DNA of 6,492 nucleotides from Deltaproteobacteria bacterium (lineage in GTDB: Bacteria; Desulfobacterota_B; Binatia; UBA9968), in assembly GCA_005879255.1 (NCBI GenBank), contig VBKY01000287.1, positions 7,425-13,916 of the forward strand. Reading direction: 5' to 3'. The notes below the pieces were generated by a model. That model did not search any database and was not told where the DNA came from. It was given only the letters and a program-made list of their open reading frames with translations. The position numbers and the translations under genes are program-made. Numbering within the stretch: position 1 is the first letter of the stretch; every line of letters begins with the position of its first letter. Positions 1 to 5,844 of the stretch are shown here, piece after piece.

Positions 1-54
1 TTGCTACAGCAGCGCAGTTTCGCGACATAATCTAATTCCGGAATTCATCGCCTC

Positions 55-159
55 TTATCCGACCAGCAATTCTTCGATAGAGCTAACAACAAAGTCGTGA
101 CTCTTCAAAATCGGAATGGAACCTACCGTAGCATCGGGCGCATGTGTATTGGTCTTCTT
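55..159 (-). other. Coding-like stop-to-stop fragment downstream of the epimerase gene
   Basis: Between two TAA codons, a 34-codon minus-strand frame with no ATG, GTG or TTG near its beginning has protein-like composition and ends SHDFVVSSIEELLVG. That ending resembles the C-termini of haloacid dehalogenase-type hydrolases (DFVIDSLEELL). It may be the tail of a decayed gene or chance. Nothing else in bases 1-170 is convincing: no terminator hairpin with a T-run is seen, and a possible ATG at 28 opening towards the left edge shows only nine codons with a weak ribosome site. Confidence 0.2.
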
Positions 160-163
160 TTAT

Positions 164-169
164 TGTCAA
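164..169 (-). promoter_or_regulatory. Isolated TTGACA hexamer just after the epimerase stop
   Basis: A perfect -35-like hexamer begins two bases after the epimerase stop codon on the minus strand. At a spacing of 15-18 bases the best match is only a poor -10 (TACACA), so a promoter for a gene to the left of the window is possible but weakly supported. Confidence 0.15.
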
Positions 170-170
170 A

Positions 171-1112
171 TTATGATTGCAATTGCGCTTTATGTTCGGT
201 TAACCAAGCTGCGAGCCGTGCGATGCCTTCATTCAGATAAATTTTCGGCTCCCAACCGAGCTCCCTTTTCGCCAGAGAAATATCCAACGGGCTGCGCATC
301 CGGTGTGGGGTCACTTCTGCGGCGTTGGGGTGTTGGCCGATCTCGAATTTCAGATCCGGCAGCGCTTTCTGAATCGCGCGTGTTAGATCTTCGTTGACGT
401 AGGTTTTATCGAGGCCGATATTGTAAGCGCGACTAAGAGGCTTATCGGCGAACAACGCACGGCTGACTGCGTCGACGACATCGTCAATATAAATCAGATC
501 GTCGAGCGGGCGAGTAAGAAAGGGCCGGCACGGTTGACCGAGGATGCCCTTTTTCAATTCTAGCGGGATGCTTCGATAAAGACCGGGGCCATAAACTGAA
601 GAATATCTGAGGGCGACGAAGTCGACACCGTGTTTCTCTTTGTAGAAGTCGCCCATCCATTCTGAAACAGTTTTCGCGGCGCGGTAAAAGTAGGTGGGAT
701 AGATCGTTACCGCGTCTTCTTCTTTCACCAAACCGCCGTCTGGTTTTTTCAGCTGGCCGTAAATCGATGCGGAGCTGGAGTAGACCACCCGTTGAATTTT
801 TAGTTCCTTGGCTGCTTCGAGAATATTCGTCATTGCATGGTAGCAATAATTTAATACCGTGGGCGATTCGTCGCGCGGAGGATGAGCGGCATGAAAGATA
901 TGCGTCGGCTTTTCTTTTTCGCATAGTGCGCGGAATGTTGCGGCATCGGTGACGTTCATGATGTGACTCGGTGCTTTGATTCCCAGCAGTGACAAATCCG
1001 GTGAGCGCGGCACGACATCGATTGGGACTACTCTATAACCGAGGGATTCCATCAGCAGGGTCGTGTGGGAGCCTATGAAGCCGTTGGCGCCGGTAATCAG
1101 TATGCTTGCCAC
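171..1112 (-). CDS. NAD-dependent epimerase/dehydratase (extended short-chain dehydrogenase)
   Basis: This 313-residue protein is full length for the extended SDR family (UDP-glucose 4-epimerase and sugar dehydratase relatives), soluble cytoplasmic enzymes that use tightly bound NAD. The Rossmann motif GANGFIG is at 8-14, Asp32 ends the second strand as expected for NAD(H) preference, and HAAHPP at 74-79 replaces the usual HLAA. The catalytic triad is visible as Ser112-114 in VVYSSSASIYG, then Tyr143 and Lys147 in YRAAK. LRYSSVYGPG (168-177) and YIDDVVDAV (208-216) are typical later signatures, and AKRELGWEPK (281-290) is the usual C-terminal segment of sugar epimerases. Translation starts at a GTG with GGAGG eight bases upstream. 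It is the last recognisable gene of the run, 31 bases after the DRE-TIM enzyme. The substrate is likely a nucleotide sugar or a hydroxy-acyl compound by family; the sequence does not decide. Confidence 0.92.
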   Translation of the reverse strand: MASILITGANGFIGSHTTLLMESLGYRVVPIDVVPRSPDLSLLGIKAPSHIMNVTDAATFRALCEKEKPTHIFHAAHPPRDESPTVLNYCYHAMTNILEAAKELKIQRVVYSSSASIYGQLKKPDGGLVKEEDAVTIYPTYFYRAAKTVSEWMGDFYKEKHGVDFVALRYSSVYGPGLYRSIPLELKKGILGQPCRPFLTRPLDDLIYIDDVVDAVSRALFADKPLSRAYNIGLDKTYVNEDLTRAIQKALPDLKFEIGQHPNAAEVTPHRMRSPLDISLAKRELGWEPKIYLNEGIARLAAWLTEHKAQLQS

Positions 1113-1120
1113 TAGTTAGA

Positions 1121-1125
1121 CCTCC
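1121..1125 (-). promoter_or_regulatory. Shine-Dalgarno site of the epimerase-like gene with a GTG start
   Basis: GGAGG on the minus strand lies eight bases before the GTG at 1112. It supports GTG as the true start, immediately before the Rossmann glycine motif. Confidence 0.8.
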
Positions 1126-1143
1126 AAGACGATAATGACTTGC

Positions 1144-2463
1144 TCATAATCGCGCAGCGTTGACGCATTGGCGGATTTCTTCCTCCGTGAGCGCTCTTCT
1201 CTTGACCTCCAACTCATGTCGGATGCGCGCCCAAAGTTGAGGCAGGGTTTCTTCCGAGACGATCAATCCGATCTCTCTAAGGCGCATCTTGAGAGTGTGA
1301 ATACCGGATTTCAGGTCGAGATGGCTTCGTCTTTCATTGCCAACCAGATCCGGTCTAACCGGCGCAAACAGCAGGGGATCGGCCTGCATCAGAAAACTGT
1401 GGGTGTCGCTTGCGTCGGTGAAAGCGTAATCTCCCACCAGCGGTTTGTCCTTGGGAGTCGGCCAGCTTGACATCTCCTCGAATAACTTCGACAGGCCTGT
1501 AAATTTGCTCGAGTCGACACCGGTCGCAACGCCATAGAGAGCTTCCAAAGCGACGACCACTTCTGCCATCGTGGCATTGCCGGCTCTGGCCCCCACGCCA
1601 TTGATGGTGACGTCTACTTGCGACGCTCCAGCCTCAACGCCGGCCAAAGCGTTGGCGGTGGCCAAGCCCAGGTCGTTGTGCGTGTGCATGCCGATGGTCA
1701 GATTCGGCGCTGCCTTTTTGACTTCGGAAATCACGTAGCGACAAGCGGCAGGCCCCATGCTACCGGCGGCATCGACAAAGTTAAGGGCGTAGACTGCAAC
1801 TCTTTCACAGGTCCGGGCGAGCTTGCGCAGAAAGTCGATCGACGCCATGGAAAAAAAATTGGCGATCGGACGGGGCTTCATGCCGCGCTTTTTGATCGCA
1901 GCTGCCGTCTGTTCAACGTACTCCAGCAGCGTCTGTTCGGTGTCCGGCGCGGTCGACGGCGCCGCAGATTCGATGGCGCCGACACCTTTTCTGGAGGCGG
2001 CATAGATAGGTTGCCATTCCGGCAAAGGAAAGATCGTGTAGGAAATGATCTCGACGCCGTGATCGCGGGCCAAATCCATTTGCGATTCTGACGCGACACC
2101 ATACAGCTGTAGCTTAGCTTTTAGTCTCAATTTACCGAGCTGGTCGAGAACTCTAACAGCTTGGTCTTTGTCATCTCCGGTTTTGGGCGCGAGAAACTGA
2201 ATCACTGCAACGCCGGCATCATCGAGAGCGGCCGCCAAGGCGACGTATTCCTTTTCTCCGAAGTAGGCCTGGGACGCTTCCCGAAGAGTGACGTCGCAGA
2301 TCTCGACGCGCTCAGGCAAGCTCATCGCCCCACGCACCTCCGATGCAAAATTGAGCGGGCCGACAAACCATTTCCCGGATTGATAGGCCGGGGCGACTCT
2401 AATCCGGTCCAACGCCGCCTGGAGGGCTTCCAAACGCGTATTCGGAATCATTGTTTTTTCCAT
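1144..2463 (-). CDS. DRE-TIM metallolyase/acyltransferase of the homocitrate/2-isopropylmalate synthase group (pyruvate carboxyltransferase domain)
   Basis: This family joins acyl-CoA to 2-oxo acids, or cleaves related C-C bonds, on a divalent metal in a TIM barrel. DVTLREASQ (57-65) is the first-strand motif, with the catalytic Arg61 and an acidic metal ligand Glu62, as in homocitrate synthases (TLREGEQ); isopropylmalate synthases use Asp. The usual Gly-Glu is replaced by Ala63-Ser64. GMHTHNDLGLATAN (258-271) supplies the His260/His262 metal ligands, and GVGARAGNATMAEVVVAL (289-306) matches the conserved signature usually written GIGERAGN. A synthase-type subdomain follows: His355 in DTH, then PDLVGNERR (371-379) and LKSGIH. 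At 439 residues there is no room for the LeuA regulatory domain, so feedback control of that type is unlikely. It may start at ATG 2463 rather than GTG 2472. It lies between a binding-protein gene (18 bases) and the dehydrogenase gene (31 bases). Family is firm; the substrate pair is unknown, and hydroxymethylglutaryl-CoA lyase-like activity is an alternative. Confidence 0.9.
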   Translation of the reverse strand: MEKTMIPNTRLEALQAALDRIRVAPAYQSGKWFVGPLNFASEVRGAMSLPERVEICDVTLREASQAYFGEKEYVALAAALDDAGVAVIQFLAPKTGDDKDQAVRVLDQLGKLRLKAKLQLYGVASESQMDLARDHGVEIISYTIFPLPEWQPIYAASRKGVGAIESAAPSTAPDTEQTLLEYVEQTAAAIKKRGMKPRPIANFFSMASIDFLRKLARTCERVAVYALNFVDAAGSMGPAACRYVISEVKKAAPNLTIGMHTHNDLGLATANALAGVEAGASQVDVTINGVGARAGNATMAEVVVALEALYGVATGVDSSKFTGLSKLFEEMSSWPTPKDKPLVGDYAFTDASDTHSFLMQADPLLFAPVRPDLVGNERRSHLDLKSGIHTLKMRLREIGLIVSEETLPQLWARIRHELEVKRRALTEEEIRQCVNAARL

Positions 2464-2471
2464 CGCACACA

Positions 2472-2475
2472 CTCC
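2472..2475 (-). promoter_or_regulatory. Shine-Dalgarno site that decides the start of the DRE-TIM enzyme gene
   Basis: GGAG on the minus strand lies eight bases before the ATG at 2463. The upstream in-frame GTG at 2472 overlaps this GGAG and so has no usable site, which favours the shorter 439-residue product. Confidence 0.65.
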
Positions 2476-2481
2476 AATTTT

Positions 2482-4008
2482 TTATTTTTCGGCCACGTCC
2501 GCCTCTGCAACGTTGATATAGTCTTTGGTGGAAGGTTTCCAAACCAGGCGCCGCTTGGCGGCATAGATATCAATGGGATTGTACAAGGGTACGATCGGAG
2601 TGTCGTCGAGCAGAATCTTGATGGCGGCTTGAAGGATCGGCTCGCGCTTCTCCAAATCAAAGATCTGCCGCTGCTGTTGGAGCAAGCGATCGAATTTGGG
2701 ATTGGAGTAAGAGGTTCTCTTGGAAACTCCGCTCTCAAAATATTCATTGAAGAAGTCGTCCGGGTCGACCACGGTTCCCCGACCTCGGAAGCAGATCGGA
2801 CATTTCCCGGACCTGTGCAGGTCATTGAAAATTCCCCATTCGGGGGTGTGAAAGCGCGTTTTGATGCCGACTTTGGCCAGCTGTCCGGCTATCGCTTGGG
2901 CAACTTCGCGGTCCTTGGTGTACCGACCGGTTGATGTGTAAAAGTCGATCTCGAATCCAGTGCCAAAGCCGGCTGCCGCCAAGAGTTCCTTCGCCTTCTG
3001 GGGATTGTAGCAGCTATAAGGCTTGAAAGAAGGATCTTCACCGAAGCCATGCGGCCCTAACATACCGTCCAAGCGATAGGCTTTGCCGTCTAAGACGTAT
3101 TTGACGAGAGCATCTTTGTCGATCGCAAAGTGAATCGCCTGGCGCACCAGCTTGTTGTCGAGCGGCTTATGCGCCGGGTCCAGCAACAGAAAAATGATTC
3201 TTGCGCTTCTGACTTCTTCGAGTCGAACCGTGGAATTTGCCTTTAGGCGATCGGTTTCATGCGGTGGGACATTGGCGATCAGATCCGCCTGGCCGGATTC
3301 AAGCAGCGCCATTCGAGCCGCGTCTTCGGCAACAGGTTTCCAAATGATGCGGTCGATCTTGGGTGCGCCGCGCCAGTACTGAGGGTTCTTTTCGGCCACG
3401 ACTCTTTCGCCACGCACCCATTCGACAAACTTGAAAGGTCCGGTGCCGACCGGCTTCTTGCCAAGGGTTGCTTCATCGCCGGACTCTTTGGCGGCCGCTT
3501 CACTGAGGATGTACGTGTTATCGAGATACTCCAGTAGCGAGACCACGGGTTTCGTCGTTGTGATAGTCACGGTGTATGGGTCGGGTGCCTGCATGGATTG
3601 AATGATCCTGGCCAAATTGACTTGCCGGCTGAGCTTAGGGTCCATTGACCGCTTGAGGCTATAGATGACATCGGTAGCCGTCATCTCCGCGCCACTATGA
3701 AATTTCACGTTTCGATGCAGTTTGAAAGTCCATCCTTTTTCACTACCGGACCAGGACTCGGCCAGGACGCCCACGTATTTTCTCTTTGCAAAATCGTACT
3801 CGGCGAGCGGCTCCAAGAAATGACGCCATACCGCGTAATTCGCGGTGGTATTGTGCCAGTAAGGATTTAGCGACTCTAAATCGACCCCATGCCCGACAAA
3901 GATTGTTTTCTGTTTTGTTTGCGCGCCCAGTCGAGTCGAGGGCGCGAATGCAAAGGAGAGAGCCACGAAAGAGGCGAGGATCGCGCCGACATTTGAATGG
4001 ATTCTCAT
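2482..4008 (-). CDS. Family 5 (DppA/OppA-like) extracellular solute-binding protein of an ABC transporter
   Basis: This 508-residue protein has the normal length for cluster C binding proteins (peptide, nickel, glutathione or opine uptake), which act in the periplasm. An N-terminal signal peptide is visible (a basic start, a hydrophobic core at about 8-22, and likely cleavage near 29 before QTKQKT). Family landmarks follow in order: LESLNPYWHNT (44-54), LAESWSGSEKGWTFKLHRNVKFHSG (82-106), ATDVIYSLKR (111-120), PVGTGPFKF (186-194), the NPQYWRGAPKIDRI segment (208-221), LVRQAIHFAIDKDALV (287-302) and the C-terminal DDTPIVPLYNP (468-478). A CPIC pair sits at 403-406, where relatives usually have a glycine-, tryptophan- and aspartate-rich stretch. 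The start is set by GAGGAG eight bases upstream. No permease or ATPase gene adjoins it. It ends 18 bases before the next enzyme gene, suggesting one transcript. Family is certain; ligand is not predictable. Confidence 0.93.
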   Translation of the reverse strand: MRIHSNVGAILASFVALSFAFAPSTRLGAQTKQKTIFVGHGVDLESLNPYWHNTTANYAVWRHFLEPLAEYDFAKRKYVGVLAESWSGSEKGWTFKLHRNVKFHSGAEMTATDVIYSLKRSMDPKLSRQVNLARIIQSMQAPDPYTVTITTTKPVVSLLEYLDNTYILSEAAAKESGDEATLGKKPVGTGPFKFVEWVRGERVVAEKNPQYWRGAPKIDRIIWKPVAEDAARMALLESGQADLIANVPPHETDRLKANSTVRLEEVRSARIIFLLLDPAHKPLDNKLVRQAIHFAIDKDALVKYVLDGKAYRLDGMLGPHGFGEDPSFKPYSCYNPQKAKELLAAAGFGTGFEIDFYTSTGRYTKDREVAQAIAGQLAKVGIKTRFHTPEWGIFNDLHRSGKCPICFRGRGTVVDPDDFFNEYFESGVSKRTSYSNPKFDRLLQQQRQIFDLEKREPILQAAIKILLDDTPIVPLYNPIDIYAAKRRLVWKPSTKDYINVAEADVAEK

Positions 4009-4013
4009 GGCTC

Positions 4014-4067
4014 TTACTCCTCGTTGGGTAATAGGCCGTCAATGAAATTGCGGATGACATCGCTCAT
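4014..4067 (-). other. 17-codon open frame in the 85-base gap, possible remnant of a lost binding-protein gene
   Basis: The gap between the NMT1-like gene and the family 5 binding-protein gene (4009-4093) contains a minus-strand frame starting with ATG at 4067 and ending with TAA at 4014-4016, encoding MSDVIRNFIDGLLPNEE. Its FIDGL matches the FIDGLYSTR ending of the preceding NMT1-like protein, and the nucleotides around that match are also similar. It could be the tail of a deleted tandem paralogue. Its two final Glu codons (GAG GAG) are also the Shine-Dalgarno site of the next gene, so as a translated leader it could couple to that gene. A five-residue match is short, and chance cannot be excluded. 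No clear promoter or terminator is seen elsewhere in the gap. Confidence 0.3.
4017..4022 (-). promoter_or_regulatory. Strong Shine-Dalgarno site of the family 5 binding-protein gene
   Basis: GAGGAG on the minus strand lies eight bases before the ATG at 4008 and fixes the start of the 508-residue binding protein. Confidence 0.8.
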
Positions 4068-4093
4068 GAATCATCTTATCGTAGAATCAGGCT

Positions 4094-5072
4094 TCACCGC
4101 GTCGAATAAAGCCCGTCGATAAAACCGCTTTCATCCAGTTTGCGAACGAAACGATTTTCGATGATGTCTTCGATCTTTGAGCGAATGACTTTTGGATTGA
4201 GCGTTGCCATGATGCGTTGGATATTGCGCAAACCTTCGGCCGCGGCATAGGGTTTTTTCTCGAGGCCAATGAGCAAGTCCTGATAACCATCTTCCAAAAT
4301 AACTGGATCGCTAAGCTTCATATACCGCATCATGGTTTGGATAACCGCGCTGCGGTTACCTGGCGCGGTGATAAAGGCTTGCGCTTCTAACAAGGCTTTC
4401 AGCACGGCCTCGACGACATCGGGAAAGTCGCGCAGAAAATTGCCCGAGCACGTGCATTCCTTTGAGCTTCGTTCCGCGGCTTAAAAAGCGATCGAGGAGA
4501 GTTGCGTCGATATTCCCCGACTCGACCGCCTGGACTAGGACCGGTTGGCTGCCGATGGCATTGATGCGGATTTGATCGCGATTGGCGTCCAGGCCCAAAT
4601 GCTCGAGGGTGAGATAAGCCGCCATCCAAGTTGTGCCGCCAATGGTCGTGACGCCGAGGCGTTTACCGCGCAGATCCTTCGCTTCTTTAATCTCCGGGCG
4701 CACGACCAAGTCGTAGGAAAGCCGGTTGCTTGAACTGGCGATGATCTTAAGATCTTGGCCGCTTGAAACGGCTGACAAGATCGGTGCACCGCCGCTGGCG
4801 GCAAACTGCACTTCCCCGGTCGCGAGAGCGGTCATTTGTAAAGGGCTGGTGCGCAAATAGATGGCTTCCATTTCTACGCCGTGTTTGGCGAAGAGCCCGC
4901 GTTCTTGAGCGATCCAGAGTATGGTCGAGCGCGCGCTCACCGCGGATTGACTGATGCGGACTTTGGTCGCGGCGGGTTTGCCGATTTTCCGCGGTGTTTG
5001 GGCTGCCTGAAGTCTTGAGCACTCACAAAGCAGGAGCAATGTCAGCAGGCAAATACACCGACGCTTTGTCAT
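4094..5072 (-). pseudogene. NMT1/SsuA-like periplasmic solute-binding protein, interrupted by a single-base frameshift
   Basis: Two overlapping frames together encode one NMT1-family (thiamine-precursor, sulfonate or nitrate type) ABC substrate-binding protein. The first frame runs from the ATG at 5072 through a Sec-type signal peptide (about residues 1-24), the ISQSAVSARSTILWIAQERGLFAKHG segment, GEVQFAASGG, and DLRGKRLGVTTIGGTTW (about 133-149), ending its family-like sequence at MHVLG (206-210). It then turns into arginine-rich nonsense and stops at 4356. The other frame continues the protein exactly (NFLRDFPDVVEAVLKALLEA) to the TGA at 4094. Removing one C from CCC at 4443-4445 restores a 325-residue protein, normal for the family. 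No good Shine-Dalgarno precedes the ATG; the racemase stop is 13 bases upstream, so translational coupling is possible. Either a real inactivating mutation or a homopolymer sequencing error explains this; the intact remainder on both sides favours an error or a very recent event. Ligand unknown. Confidence 0.88.
4443..4445 (-). other. Frameshift site in the NMT1-like binding-protein gene
   Basis: The minus strand reads CTC GGG CAA TTT in the upstream frame (LGQF), whereas CTC GGC AAT TTT (LGNF, then LRDFPDVVEAV) joins the two family-like halves without a gap. The simplest explanation is one extra G in the GGG run (CCC on the plus strand). Confidence 0.85.
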
Positions 5073-5085
5073 AACGCAGGAGATG

Positions 5086-5826
5086 CTAAATACTGGCGAG
5101 CAAGCGGCCGAAGCCGGTGCCGACTTTAATATTTAGCGGTTTCAACGAGCCCCAGATGTTGGCGCTGTTGGAGCTAACCACCGGCTTGCCGATTTGTTGC
5201 TCGAGTTCATCGATAATTCCCATGGTGGCCATGGTGCCGGACTGAATGTAGACCGCGTCGACTTCGGGATGTTTGCACGAGGCCTCGAGCGCGTTGTGAA
5301 AAATTTGTCTGGGCGTGAGATCGAGTTTTTCGTAGGAGCTCAGCTGGCGTCCGGCAATCCCTTCCAGCGCGGCGATCTCGATGCCTTCCGAGTAGAGAAA
5401 GTTTCTGAGATTGTCCGACATATGGACTGACTCCTTACGCCAAGACGATATCACTAGAATTGTCTTGGCGCCGAGAGCGTGAAGCGCGTGCGCCAGCGCC
5501 TGCGAGCTGGTCGTCACCGGGACTTTAGACGCTGCGCGGAGACGCTCGAGAATTTTTCTGTGCCCTTCGTTGCCATGGTGCAGGTGGACCGGCGCTCCGT
5601 TTTTCATGATAAAATCGACGCTCGCCAGGCTGAGCCGCTCGACGGCGCGCTCTAGCTGCTGCAGGGAGGCTTCGACTTCCTCCTTGCGCGCGGAGTCGAC
5701 GACTTCGAGGTGCGTAATCACCAGGACGACGTCTTTGGGCGCGGCCTGATAGAAGTCGTAAATTTCGACGTCGCTGTTCACCCGTGGATGAATCCAACCG
5801 ATTCGAGCGCGCCATTTATCCAGCAT
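5086..5826 (-). CDS. Asp/Glu racemase / maleate isomerase / arylmalonate decarboxylase superfamily protein, catalytic cysteines apparently absent
   Basis: This 246-residue protein has the usual length and layout of the superfamily, a cytoplasmic two-lobe fold that racemises, isomerises or decarboxylates small dicarboxylic acids. The N-terminus (ARIGWIHPRVNSD, residues 7-19, then FYQAAP) matches the family's opening strand and substrate loop. VDAVYIQSGTMATMGIIDELE followed by GKPVVSSNSANIW (about 189-225) matches the second-lobe signature, normally written ISCTN...IDELE...GKPVVSSNQA. At the two positions where maleate isomerases carry catalytic cysteines, this protein has Gly77 (in KNGAP) and Ser195 (in IQSGT); its only cysteine is Cys184, outside both motifs. 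Arylmalonate decarboxylase also has Gly at the first position but keeps the second Cys. The ATG start is supported by AGGA seven bases upstream. Fold and family are confident; activity as a racemase or isomerase is doubtful. Confidence 0.88.
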   Translation of the reverse strand: MLDKWRARIGWIHPRVNSDVEIYDFYQAAPKDVVLVITHLEVVDSARKEEVEASLQQLERAVERLSLASVDFIMKNGAPVHLHHGNEGHRKILERLRAASKVPVTTSSQALAHALHALGAKTILVISSWRKESVHMSDNLRNFLYSEGIEIAALEGIAGRQLSSYEKLDLTPRQIFHNALEASCKHPEVDAVYIQSGTMATMGIIDELEQQIGKPVVSSNSANIWGSLKPLNIKVGTGFGRLLASI

Positions 5827-5833
5827 ACTCGCG

Positions 5834-5837
5834 TCCT
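5834..5837 (-). promoter_or_regulatory. Shine-Dalgarno site of the racemase-like gene
   Basis: On the minus strand AGGA lies seven bases before the ATG at 5826. It sits in the 18-base gap after the upstream binding-protein gene and supports this start codon. Confidence 0.6.
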
Positions 5838-5844
5838 GAGAGGC

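Noticed and set aside
1..28. ATG at 28 opening a minus-strand frame to the left edge
   Set aside because: Only nine codons are visible and the upstream GGAA is a weak ribosome site; it cannot be told from chance.
34..45. Perfect 12-base palindrome AATTCCGGAATT
   Set aside because: About one or two 12-base palindromes are expected by chance in a window this long; it has no loop or T-run and no clear promoter beside it.
116..397. A plus-strand open frame starting in the left non-coding stretch with a hydrophobic N-terminus
   Set aside because: Most of it is antisense to the epimerase C-terminus, no Shine-Dalgarno precedes it, and the hydrophobic run is short and followed by Arg-rich nonsense.
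1618..2091. A 157-codon plus-strand open frame
   Set aside because: It is wholly antisense to the DRE-TIM enzyme, with low-complexity Gly/Arg-rich sequence and no family resemblance.
2464..2472. Upstream GTG start giving a 442-residue DRE-TIM enzyme
   Set aside because: The GTG overlaps the GGAG sequence that serves the ATG nine bases downstream, leaving no ribosome site for itself.
2161..2934. A 257-codon plus-strand open frame
   Set aside because: It lies antisense across the junction of two well-supported minus-strand genes and shows no domain or ribosome site; it is a shadow of their codon pattern.
4009..4093. Internal promoter in the 85-base gap (TTGACG with TATTAC nearby)
   Set aside because: The two hexamers are only a few bases apart and neither has a partner at a 16-18 base spacing.
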